Origin: Vitis vinifera
Taxonomy: Eukaryota; Streptophyta; Magnoliopsida; Vitales; Vitaceae
Direction of reading: 5' to 3'
DNA length: 64,000 nucleotides
Assembly: GCF_030704535.1 (NCBI RefSeq)
Contig: NC_081819.1
Location: 19,750,001-19,814,000, forward strand
Below the pieces are notes generated by a model that saw only the letters and a list, made by a program, of their open reading frames with translations, had not been told where the DNA came from and made no database searches. Shown piece by piece: positions 24,964 to 35,158 of the stretch; positions within the stretch are counted from its first letter, which is position 1, and every line of letters begins with the position of its first letter. The translations under genes and the position numbers were made by a program.

Positions 24964-25626
24964 ATGTCGGACGAGATCACACCCATTACTCTTACTGCTC
25001 TTTATGAGATGATGGTGGATTTGACGCGGAGGGTTGAGAGGATTGAGCTCATTTTGTCAGGGCACCCATCGTCATCGAGAGGAGCTCCAGGAGTAGCGAT
25101 GTCTTCATTGCCACACTTGACTTCATCGACACCTGCTACTTTGGGTGCCTCACATCCACGGTCTCGCCCACATTCAGTGTTCCAACAGCATTCCTCATCC
25201 ATTTCACTGGCTACGCCGACACGACCTCCGCCCCAGTTTCGGGGCCCCCCGGTCGTTACAGTTCCTCAGGATCGATTTCCTCCCCATCGACGATGTCGGA
25301 GACACTTTTCAGATTTGAGCGCACCCCTGAGCAGAGTTTTTGAGACGTTGCAGGCCATGGGATTTTTGGCTCCTCTGGCTCCTAGGGCACTTCCAGATCC
25401 TGTGCCTCCACAGTTTCGACTTGATTTATATTGTATGTACCATCAGTCAGTAGGACATCACACTGATCGTTGCACTGCTCTACGACATGCCATACAGGAC
25501 ATTGTTGATTCTGGGACGTTTGGGCATCCTCAGTCCGATATGTTTCCTATTCCTACTTCAGCTCAGGCCATGCATGCAGACGCCCCTTCACCAGCAGTCC
25601 CTGATCTTATTGACTTGAGCGATTGA
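24964..25626 (+). CDS. Second gag-like ORF, C-terminal gag duplicate
   Basis: This ORF of 220 residues starts at ACCATGTCG; an upstream TTG extends the frame but is unlikely to be the start. It has a short charged helix (DLTRRVERIELIL), a Ser/Pro-rich middle, then a block aligning with the end of the first gag. FSDLSAPLSRVFETL matches YSDLGMPLDRAFERL, LAPLAPRALPDPVPPQFR matches LVPLAPRPLPSTLPPRFR, and CMYHQSVGHHTDRC (157-170) matches CAFHQMAGHRTDYC, followed by IQDIVDSG / IQDLIDSG. The capsid domain is missing. It is probably a gag copy that lost its middle. The function is unknown; it could be an accessory nucleic-acid binding protein. Confidence 0.7.
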   Translation: MSDEITPITLTALYEMMVDLTRRVERIELILSGHPSSSRGAPGVAMSSLPHLTSSTPATLGASHPRSRPHSVFQQHSSSISLATPTRPPPQFRGPPVVTVPQDRFPPHRRCRRHFSDLSAPLSRVFETLQAMGFLAPLAPRALPDPVPPQFRLDLYCMYHQSVGHHTDRCTALRHAIQDIVDSGTFGHPQSDMFPIPTSAQAMHADAPSPAVPDLIDLSD

Positions 25627-26377
25627 CTCATGATTGGCTTACTTTGGTACGGTGGCGCTCCGATTTTGTTCCCTCTGTGGCCAGATATGTGATGACAGGA
25701 CCAGTCAATGTTTTTGTTTGTTTAGTCTTGTTTTACTTTTGACATTTAGAGACTATAACTCGATTCTTGAGTATTGTCTTGTTATCCTTCTTTTGCATGA
25801 TGTACTCATCGGATTATCCCAGTGTATGCATTTTCCTTTATGGACGTATGCTTGTGTTTTATGATGTGCTATACTTTTGACTTGAGGCGTCTTTTCACTT
25901 GCGTATTGTGGTCTTGAGGTTTGACCTATCATGGAGGATATTGAGCCTATTAGCCTAGGATCAGAGATTTGACCTAGGGAGTTCGAGACTGTGACATATC
26001 TTCTTATGATCAGAGCAGTACCTCGTTCACTTCCCACACCTTGCTTTTGTTTTGACCTACATCCATCCATTATGAGCTTTACACAGCATCACCCTTGAGA
26101 CCGTTATATGACCTTTCCATCCTCGGCTTTTCTACCTTTTCACATCCCCTTTCTGATTCGACCAGGTAGAGTGTGAGGAGTTTGAGCCCAAGGTTGATCT
26201 TGCATGGCGGGGGATATCTTATGATCTTTGGGTGGTTTACGATATGTGGATTGGTCGATTGCTTGATGAGACTGTCACTTATTTTGTCGTGAGTAGAGGG
26301 ATTGATATTGTATGATGAGAGTTGGCTTGTGATGGGCAGTATTACTTGATGAGATCACCGTTTACTTCGCCTGATGA

Positions 26378-26542
26378 GTACGATTGATACATGATCCTAG
26401 AGGGAAGTTCAGACCCAACTGGAGCGGACCTTATTTCATCAGGGAGTTGACCCCAGAGGGCGCTGCATGGTTGATGGATTTAGATGGAAATCGATTCTCA
26501 GAGCCAACCAATGTGGATCAGCTGAAGAGGTACTATGTTTGA
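26378..26542 (+). pseudogene. Remnant of integrase C-terminus (end of pol)
   Basis: An open stretch of 54 codons before TGA reads VRLIHDPRGKFRPNW, SGPYFIRELTPEGAAWLMD and EPTNVDQLKRYYV. This is the typical end of a plant Gypsy/Tat pol, where GKF-PNW-GPY and the final KRYY residues close the integrase. Immediately upstream the frame has stops (TGATGA). The rest of pol has been deleted between the second gag-like ORF and this point. Confidence 0.8.
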
Positions 26543-27779
26543 GACTATGGTCGCAGGATGGGTGGCCCTTATTTCGGTTAGCCATATACCTTGTTATTCC
26601 CTTTTGATACATAGTCCATTGCTAGCCCATTGAGCCTCGCATGCGCATTATAGCCTTTCTTTCTTATCGCCTTGCTCACATTTTCACACCGGGATAGGGG
26701 CCCTTTAATGTATGCATGCATTGTTTGGTAGTTTCATGAGCCTTGGACCTAGGGGCATGTTTTTCTCATCATCTTTTCCTATCACTGCTCCTCTGCATTT
26801 GCATCTCATCTTATTGGTTGTGTTATTCATCTCTTCTTCTTTATCCTATCTACTATTTGTTTGTCTCATATTCTCCCCACCCTGAGTGGTGAGCCTCCTC
26901 AGTTCATCACATGGAGGATAGTCACATCATTTCCACCATCTATCTCACGGACATTGGTTTAGAGATCCTTAGTTTGAGAAGGTCATCTCGTTGGAGAGAG
27001 CTTTGGGTTGCCTTATCACTTGGGGGTGTGTTCATTTGTTATCGATATCGTCTTTGGGATTCATTTGTTCACGTTCAGGGTACGCGTATTTGTATATATG
27101 TAAAAAAAAAAAGAAAAAAAAAAGAAGAAAAAAATCATTATTATTATTATTAGCACATGTGTGTATGTGCATAGTGTTCTCGATCATTGAGTATGTATAT
27201 AGATGTTTGTGGTCATTTTTATCGAGTATGTTCGTCATTAGGAGTTCGTATGTGAGCTCTCTGGGATCCCATGTTATTTGTATTGCTTCGTCATATCTAT
27301 TTGTGAGAGAGATGAGTGACCTTCTCCTAAGGACTCCGAGTCATTGTCCTTTCCATCATTACGTTCATTATTGATGTGACTTCGCTTCATGTTTGATCTA
27401 GGTCGATCACCACTTTTCTTCACGTATTCATTGTATCGCCATCGTTTTTATCGTTGCTTGTGATTCATCTCATTCCATTCGCATCTTATTCTCTCCTTAC
27501 AGCGACCCATCTCAGGTTCGATGCTCATTTCGCATCATCATTACACATATCACTATCAGTTCATCCTGTTTCATTTGTCTCCTTATCGATATCATATTCA
27601 CATTAGGCATCTTCAGGTCCATGGCTCATGAGGTTCACTATACATGTTGCATTTCATATATGAGGGCATGAGTTTTGATCATCGGGTATTTGAGCCTAGT
27701 TTTCTTTCATTTCTATCACCCTATCACCTTGGCCTACGTTACGTCCCGTGTCTTAAGACCACCCTGAGGCCGTGGGATC
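26543..27779 (+). other. Retrotransposon 3' region, first part, non-coding
   Basis: This follows the integrase remnant and has only short spurious ORFs. A purine-rich A/G tract lies at 27102-27133. Confidence 0.5.
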
Positions 27780-28560
27780 CGACGTCATCTTTGACAGCCT
27801 CTACGTTGGACAGGTGATTAAGATCTGGTTGATATTTAGATATCGTCATGCTTCTTCTTCTGGGAGTCGCCTCTTTGATGTATAGGTCTGATTCAGTTGT
27901 GTTCGGATTACCGGGATCACGAGTTTGACGATGATTGATTTGGTGTCACATGATTTTTGACTTATCATACCTCTGATGCCACTGGGGCATATCCCATTTC
28001 ATTTAGAGGTTTATGGATCCTCGCAGATTTGCACGTTCATTATCACTTACTGGATGCTCATTGAGGCGTGGACATGATCGTTACCTTACGGAGCCCCGAG
28101 ATCCATCCAGCTAGTTCCGCACTTCTCGACGCTTGGATGTTATCATGCCTTTCCATCTGGGAGGACATCTTGGATGTATGTGCACGATTCAGTTATGGAT
28201 TCGGATGACCAGTGTTACATGTGCGACGATAGATGATTTCATGACATTTGTCCTTCGGACCTGTCGCGCACTTGATGTCATACTGGGGCATATTTCCTTT
28301 TCGGTTGAGATTTACGGATCTTCATGGAGTTGCACGCTCATCCCCACTTACGAGATACACATTGACACGATGTTTCCTCCGTGGAGCCTCTCGGGAGTTA
28401 CCCAGTTAGGCCTGCGCCTCGCGACGCTTCGATGTCATCATGCTTTCCTTCCGAGAGACGCCCTGTTGATCTAGGGGTCTGGTTCAGTTGTACACGTGGA
28501 TGACTTGGATCGCGCATTCGATGACGGGTGATCTGGGCTCATCTGGTTCTTTTGACTCAT
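27780..28560 (+). repeat. Diverged tandem repeat of about 297 bp in the retrotransposon
   Basis: Related units begin near TCATGCTTC at 27846, TCATGCCTT at 28143 and TCATGCTTT at 28438 (steps of 297 and 295). Each carries a GATTCAGTT/GGTTCAGTT block, and the first two carry an ACTGGGGCATAT block with a following TTTATGGATC/TTTACGGATC. The copies have drifted apart, unlike the LTRs, so the array is older than this insertion. Confidence 0.75.
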
Positions 28561-30019
28561 CATGTATTGTGTTTGATAGCTCTTATGTGAGCGACACTTG
28601 GGATTGATTCGAGAGCGTTTTTTATTGTGATGGACCAGGAGTTATGGTATGACCCTACACTGGGGCATAACCATCTCAGAGACTTCTTTTCTATTGGATG
28701 ACCATTATGTTGAGGCATACTCTTCTCAGTTGATGATGGATTTTTGAGCCACGTCAATTCCTCGGAAGATATCAGATGTCCTTTTTCCACATTGGAGCAT
28801 GAGACATGATTGACGCATTTCGTCTGGTGTACTTTACACAGGGGCATACCCCTTTCGATCGATGATGGTTTTTTTGGCATAACTGTTCCTTGGAGGCGAT
28901 TAGTTTCATTTCACATTGGAGTACGAGATATGATTGGGTGATATATTTGATGTGATCATAGGAGCATAGCCTTCTCATCATCGTTGACATATTTTTGAGA
29001 TGATTGGATCAGGACACAGACACTTATGAGAGCATACAGCGGAGTTTAGTCATTTCAGGGTTTGCCCTATACTGGGGCATAACCCTTTCATTGGCAGTTG
29101 ATCTTAGAGATATCAGTTCACATTGGGACATGCTCTTTCTTTGGGGGGGTCAGATATTCTCTTCACATTACCACGATGGCTTTGATGAGCAGATGTTCAT
29201 TTTGATCAGATGATGTATGATTGGTTGTACTCTTCTCATGGATGTTTGATTTGGAGATGCTTACACTGGGGCATGACCCACTCGTCTTGGCGATGTTTTG
29301 TGAGATGACAGTTTATACCAGACACTTACTTTCCAGAGGTCATTCTGCATTGAGAGCTTACCCATTCTGAGATGATGCATTCATACTAGGGCGTAGCCAC
29401 CTTGCTGATTTCGACATTGAGACTCCACTTCTTGTTTATGATCGCTGCTCTCGATGGACTAGAGTTGTTGACACCCTGGGTTCAGTCTTCTCAGCATACC
29501 TAGTTGGATTTGGGTACCCACTTTCCTTTGTTACACACCTATCCATCCTACATTAGACACTGTTATACCTGCGCCCTTCTTATCAGAGCCTTACATCTTT
29601 TGAGCCCACATATTTCATCGTCTTACATGACCTTATCCATTTCTCTTGTGATCAGAGGAGGATGCAGACCAGTCTCGGGCTTTCTGGTTAGGTTTTCACA
29701 TGCCTTTGGACATTAGGTTCAACATCTCCCATGATGATAGGGCCCATTAGATTGTTGATGCACTTGTGATGATGTACTCATATTGCCAGTCGACATGTCG
29801 TGTTTTGATTTGCTTACATTTCAGACCTAGGGTCTCGGTCAGCAGTTGTTTGATCCATTATTTTAGTTTTGCTTTGTCAGCATAGTTTTAGTGATGTTTG
29901 GACTCGTTTTAGCGTTTGTTCATTGAGGCTATGCATATCATTTTCATTGCGTCATCATTGAGCATATCCCAGAGCATCTTGTTCGATGACATTTTGTGTC
30001 CCATGTTGACTACTATCTT
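28561..30019 (+). repeat. Dispersed ACTGGGGCATA motif region
   Basis: The motif (A)CTGGGGCATA(A/C)CC recurs at about 28662, 28840 (one change), 29079 and 29262, spaced roughly 180-240 bp apart. It continues the same motif seen from 27978 to 30233. It is non-coding. Confidence 0.65.
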
Positions 30020-30250
30020 ACACTGGGGCATACTCCCGTCCTTGGGTTCGTCGTTTCTCTTTTGCAGACTTTCTCGCTACTCATTCTATCTCTTGACCTT
30101 TCTGAGTTGTCATACTGGGGCATACCCCCATCCTTGAGTTCATTGACGTTTTGCAGACTTTCCCACTGCTTGATCTATTTCTTGATCTTTGGGAGTCATC
30201 ATACCGGGGCATACCCCCTTTAGCTCTTTTCTACTGGGGCATACTCCCCT
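30020..30250 (+). repeat. Tandem repeat of about 90 bp carrying the GGGGCATAC motif
   Basis: ACTGGGGCATACTCC / ACTGGGGCATACCCC / ACCGGGGCATACCCC start near 30021, 30113 and 30201, each of the first two followed by CCTTGRGTTC and TTTTGCAGACTTTC. A further short copy starts near 30233. Confidence 0.75.
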
Positions 30251-30325
30251 CTCTTTGGGTTTACCGTGTCTCGTGTTGATTTCATGGTTGTCAGACCCAT
30301 TTGCCGATCTTTATGAGTTATCACA

Positions 30326-30490
30326 TAGGGCATCCCCCTACTGTCAGTTTGCTTAGGGCGCTCCCCCTATTGTCGTTTTGTTTAGGGAATCCCCCTACTT
30401 GTCATCTTGTTTAGGGCATCCCCCTACCGTCATCTTGTTTAGGCCCCCCCTACCTTCAGTTTGTTTAGGGCATCCCCCTTTGTTTCAGTT
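30326..30490 (+). repeat. 28-bp minisatellite (TAGGGCATCCCCCTA type)
   Basis: TAGGG/TAGGC starts occur at 30326, 30354, 30382, 30412, 30440 and 30466 (steps of 26-30). Each is followed by a C-run and TGTC/CTTCAGTTTGTT-like sequence. Confidence 0.8.
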
Positions 30491-30499
30491 ATATCACCA

Positions 30500-31079
30500 C
30501 CATAGATTTTCATCTATGGGCATTTCAGATTCACCACCAGGGATTTTCATCCTTGGGCTTTGATCAGTTAGATTCACCACCATAGATAAGGCATCTATGG
30601 ACATTTCAGGTTCACCATAATGGATTTTCATCCATGAGCCTTTGTTTCAGTTATCACCACCATAGATTTTCATTTATGGGCATTTCAGTTTCACCATCAT
30701 AGATTTTCATCTATGAGCCTTTGTTTCAGTTTTCACCACTATAGATTTTCATCTATGGGCATTTCAGTTATTTCACCACCATAGATTTTCATCCATGAGC
30801 CCTTGTTTCAGTCATATCACTACCATGGATTTTCATCCTTGGGTTTTCAGTCATATCACCACCATAGATTTTCATCTATGGGCATTTCAGATTCACCACC
30901 ATAGATCTTCATTTATGGGCATTTCAGGTTTATCACCACCATGGATCAGCTATCTGTGGGCATTTCAGTTATTTCACCACCATGGATCTTCATCCTTGGG
31001 CTTTCGAGATTATCGCCACCATGGATTGGCATCTATGGGCTTTTTTTATTGTGTCACCACCGTAGGTCTTCACCTATGG
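30500..31079 (+). repeat. Array of 15 short hairpins with covarying stems
   Basis: Units of about 35-45 bp each contain TCACCACC, an inverted repeat and often GGGCATTTCAG. The inverted repeat is an 8-bp stem with a 4-5 base loop, for example CCATAGAT-TTTC-ATCTATGG at 30500-30519. Stems start at 30500, 30537, 30580, 30620, 30660, 30698, 30739, 30779, 30823, 30862, 30899, 30939, 30980, 31019 and 31060. Several copies change on both sides and still pair: CCAGGGAT/ATCCTTGG with one G-U, ATGGAT/ATCCAT, and CCGTAGGT/ACCTATGG with one G-U. Three copies (30779, 30823, 30980) have one mismatch. This points to structure in RNA or single-stranded DNA; the function is unknown. Confidence 0.85.
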
Positions 31080-31584
31080 GCTTTCTAGTTTAGCGTTTAG
31101 AGTTTAGCTTTTTGGTTTGGCTTCCAGAGCTATTATTTTCTCAGTTTGGTGCTTAGAGTCAGTCTCGTCATTTAGAGCCACATCTCCTGGCATTCATATT
31201 CACTGGCACTGCACATCTTACCTTCAGGGTTTTGCATTCGTCCTCGGCTTTCCTCACTTCGTTACCCGGTGCTTATCGCATATTCATCTCTTACTCCAGG
31301 GTGGTTCGACCGTTACTCATCTTTGACATGGTCTTTTGAGTCATTTTTGGAGATGTCTTAGAGGGACCTAAGTCCTTAGTGTAGCTTCAGAGGCGCTTTG
31401 AGATATGTTTTTCTTTTAGTATTAGAGCCTTTGTGTTCGTCTGCTAGCCTAAATGAGTTTGCGTTTCACTAGTGTCCCTATGGGGGTCTCCTTGATTCTT
31501 CGGTAGAATTCACTTCATTCCACTCACTATTCACACTTTCTTTTCACTTCAGTATTCATATTCCTTACACTCGTGAACTCTACC

Positions 31585-31593
31585 GAAGAGGGG
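31585..31593 (+). other. Polypurine tract of the retrotransposon
   Basis: GAAGAGGGG lies six bases before the 3' LTR (CATATT between). This is the expected position for plus-strand priming. Confidence 0.7.
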
Positions 31594-31599
31594 CATATT

Positions 31600-34500
31600 T
31601 GTAGACCCCCATTTTGGGGGGCCAGAGATCTTAGTTTTTTAGATAGCATTAGAGGAGCCGGGCAGCAGGAGAGATAAGTGGGGGCCCCCTTTTTTCTACG
31701 CCCAGGAAATCAGCTGCAGGGGGGGTTGCAAGCCCATGCTTGCTGATGCATGAACAGGAAGGTGGGTGATGGCTTGCTGAAGAAGGGAGGAAAAAGGCAG
31801 AGGACGGGGGCTGGAGGGCAAGCTAGGGAAGAGGAGAAAAGAGGGTGTATGCTGGAGCTGGAAAAAAAGCTAGGAGGGAGGAAGCGAAAGCAAGGGAGCA
31901 AACTTTCAGGTTTGGCTACTACGTTTTTCTCTGTATATTTTATTTTTTTCATATCTCTCATGTTTCATTCTCTATGATTTCTACTCCGTTTGCTGGGTTG
32001 CTTCATTTGGTGATTATTGGTTTCATATTTGAAGAGCTTGAGTTAATTTTATACTATATTCTGGTAAGTATTTTTTCATGTTAACCCACTGATTGGTTAA
32101 ACTCATGGATAAATTAATGAAATGAGTTCATCATATTTGATAAAATGCTCCCCACTCAATCCGTCCACTGCGCGTCCGCATCTTCATGCATCCCTCATAC
32201 CCATTTTCTAATCCCACCATCAAACCTATTTCCTTCTTTCCACTTTCACTGTCAGTGGCCTAAGCCATCTTGCTCATTCCATCAACCCATAGCCCACCTC
32301 TTGCACCACGCATGGCTGCCCAAAGGCTCTCCAAATCACCCACTCATGCGCATGAAGAACCATGCGAACCAGTCCACCCCTCCTATACCCACGCTCTCTC
32401 TCTCTAAACCATCACATACCCATCACCACCTTTTCTCTCTCTACAACCCATCGCACCCATCCCATAATCTTTACCTTCATGCCCCATGAATTACACCACC
32501 ATAGCCATATCAACACCCATGCTTACCCATTTCTTTTATCCACCCCGTTTTCTCTCTCTACACCACATATTCCCCATGCATACCCATTCCTCACTCCACT
32601 TCTCCCACTCATCCCACGGTTCCTCTCCCCATGAATCTCTTTCTTACCCTCTCTCTTGAACATACGACCCATATGCATGGCCGTTTGGACGCATGCATGG
32701 CCTTCTTGGAAGGATACGGATAGGTTTAGCCTCAACCTAAAGTTTTAAAAAAAATGGGTGAAACCTCCTCTTTGATCTTCATGACTAATATTCTGGGCAG
32801 TGGGTCTTGTTGGTGGGCTCCCAAGGTTTTGACTTATGGGCTTAAGTTGGAGCCCAAGCCCGTTTGTGTTGATAAAAGGCCCCTTGTTTTGTTTTCCCAT
32901 CTTAAGTTGGCCCATGCCCATTTGTTTGTTTTAGTTGGAGATGTGGGCTTAAGTTGGAGCCCAAGCCCGTTTGTGTTGATAAAAGGTCCCTTGTTTTGTT
33001 TTCCCATCTTAAGTTGGCCCATGCCCATTTGTTTGTTTTAGTTGGAGATGTGGGCTTAAGTTGAAGCCCAAGTCCAAACAAGATGATGAAAAGCCTCATG
33101 TTTATTTACACACCTTAGGTTGGCCAAGCCCATTCCAAACCCTTACCCACCTCAAGTTAGCCCTTTTGTTTTCAATTTGTATGATTTATCTTCCTAAAAA
33201 TATTAATTCCTCAATAAATTTTAATTCCAATTTTTGAAATTTAAATTCTCACATCAAATCATTTAATCGTCATTATTTTATTTATTTATTTATTCGTTTA
33301 TTTTTAAAATTCAATCTTTAAAATAATCTTTCAAAATTCTAATTTCTAAATTTAAATTCCAATTTCCGAAATTTTAAATTCTCACATCAATTTATTTAAA
33401 TCATCATTATTACTATTTATTTATTTATTTAAAATTCTATCATCAAGCAATTCCTCAAAATCCCGATTTCCAAACTCAATTTCCTAATTTCCGGAATTCT
33501 AATTTCCATATTTATTTATTCAATCATTATTCTTGTTTATTTATTTATTTATTTAAAATTCTATCAATCAAGCAATTCCTCAAAATCCCGATTTCCAAAC
33601 TCAATTTCCTAATTTCCGGAATTCTAATTTCCATATGTATTTATTCAATCATTATTTTTGTTATTATTATTATTATTACTATTTATTTATTTATTTAAAA
33701 TTCTATCATCAAGCAATTCTTCAAAATCCCAATTTCTAAATTCAATTTCCAATTTCCGGAATTCCAATTTCCATATTTATTTATTTAATCCTTATTATTT
33801 TCATTATTATTATTATTTCATTTGTTTATTCTAAAATCCAATTTTAAACAATTCATTAAAATTTCTAACTTCCGATTTTAATTTCTAATTCCAAAAATTC
33901 CAATATTCACATTAATTTATTTAATCATTATTATTTTATTTATTTATTTTAAAATTCCATTTTAAAGAGTTCTTCAAGATTCCGACTTCCAAATTTAATT
34001 TCCGATTTCGAAAGTTCCAATATTCTCGTTCATTAATTTAATTATATTTTTCATTATTATTTTTATTTTATTTATTTATTTATTTATTTTTAAAATTCAA
34101 TTTTTAAATAATTCTTTAAAATTCCGATTTCCAATTTCTTTAAAATTTAATTTCCAAAGTTCCAATTCTTAAATTTAATTTTCAAGACACCAATTCTCAA
34201 ATCCTTTTAAAAATTCCAATTTCTTTTTCATATTCTTAAATTTAATTTTCAAGACTCCAATTCTCAAATCATTTTAAAAATGTCAATTTCTTTTTCATAT
34301 TCTTAAATTTAATTTTCAAGACTCCAATTCTCAAATCATTTTAAAAATTCCAATTTCTTTCAAATTTAATCTCCAAAATTCAAATTTTTAAATTTAATTC
34401 ACAAGACTCCAATTTTCAAATAAATTTCAAGAAAATCTGGTTTTCTCTCCAACTGTTTTAATTCCATTCGAATTTCAAATAATCTTCTGTTCCTCTCGAC

Positions 34501-35153
34501 TTTACATAAGCATGAATGTAATTTTCATAATTCCAGATTAATGGAATTTGTGGGATTAATTCGTGCAAGATAGATCGGGCTTTGGTGGGGGCCCCACATA
34601 TGAGATTTCATGATTGATTGACTGATTGATCGATTCACTTGCCATGTGTGATCGATTTACTCTGTTCCTTGATATACATATAATCATTGTGTTTATTCAC
34701 TAACCTCATTCCATGATAGCGCGTTGCTGTTTGCTGCACAGGTACGCATTCACTTATTCTGATCATTCACTATACATATTCTGATTCTCATATTGTGCAT
34801 GATTTAGGTGAATATCCATTGACTTTCTCGTTGATTGCCACGTCAGTTTCATTCTATTAGTAGAGACCCGACTTTAGGGGCTTAGAGGGGTGCTACGGTC
34901 TTTACCGTACCTTCCCGATGAGTAACCTGACCCCCGAACCCGATCCGGTTTTTCACAGACCACCTTTTCCAAAACAAGGAGTCACACTTAAGGTTTTTCT
35001 TTCTTATTTTGTTTACCCTTTAAAAATAAAACAAAAATAAGTGGCGACTCCAAGTCATTTTCAAATAATAAATAAAAATCAATTTTTCAAAATAAATAAA
35101 AATCGAGCTTGCCATCGAGTGGGAAACGCATGAGTCGAAATGCGGGGTGCACA
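31600..35153 (+). repeat. 3' LTR (3554 bp)
   Basis: This has the same length as the 5' LTR, with a constant offset of 14,234 bases for every internal landmark checked. I compared several blocks by eye and saw no substitution. It is followed directly by CATTG. Confidence 0.95.
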
Positions 35154-35158
35154 CATTG
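35154..35158 (+). repeat. Target site duplication CATTG (right copy)
   Basis: This matches the copy at 17361-17365. Confidence 0.9.

Larger units (their letters stand above)
17366..35153 (+). mobile_element. Young non-autonomous LTR retrotransposon, TR-GAG-like, Gypsy (Tat/Ogre-related)
   Basis: This 17,788-bp element has two 3554-bp LTRs starting TG and ending CA, a 5-bp target duplication, a primer binding site, a polypurine tract, a gag ORF, a partial second gag-like ORF and a scrap of integrase C-terminus. I found no protease, reverse transcriptase, RNase H or integrase core in any frame. The largest ORFs are 455 and 220 residues. All gene-like signals are on the + strand. Known plant elements that keep only gag are called TR-GAG; large coding-poor ones are called LARDs. 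Identical LTR length and the lack of visible differences imply recent insertion, so enzymes were probably supplied in trans by a related autonomous element. The Tat/Ogre link is inferred from the gag type, the non-initiator primer site, the long LTR and the repeat-rich 3' region. Confidence 0.92.

Noticed and set aside
28772..28990. Minus-strand ORFs in the retrotransposon 3' region
   Set aside because: They lie within the repeat-rich non-coding part and match no retroelement domain.
30326..31079. Regular repeats that could suggest a CRISPR array
   Set aside because: The units are continuous degenerate minisatellites without unique spacers, inside a plant retrotransposon.
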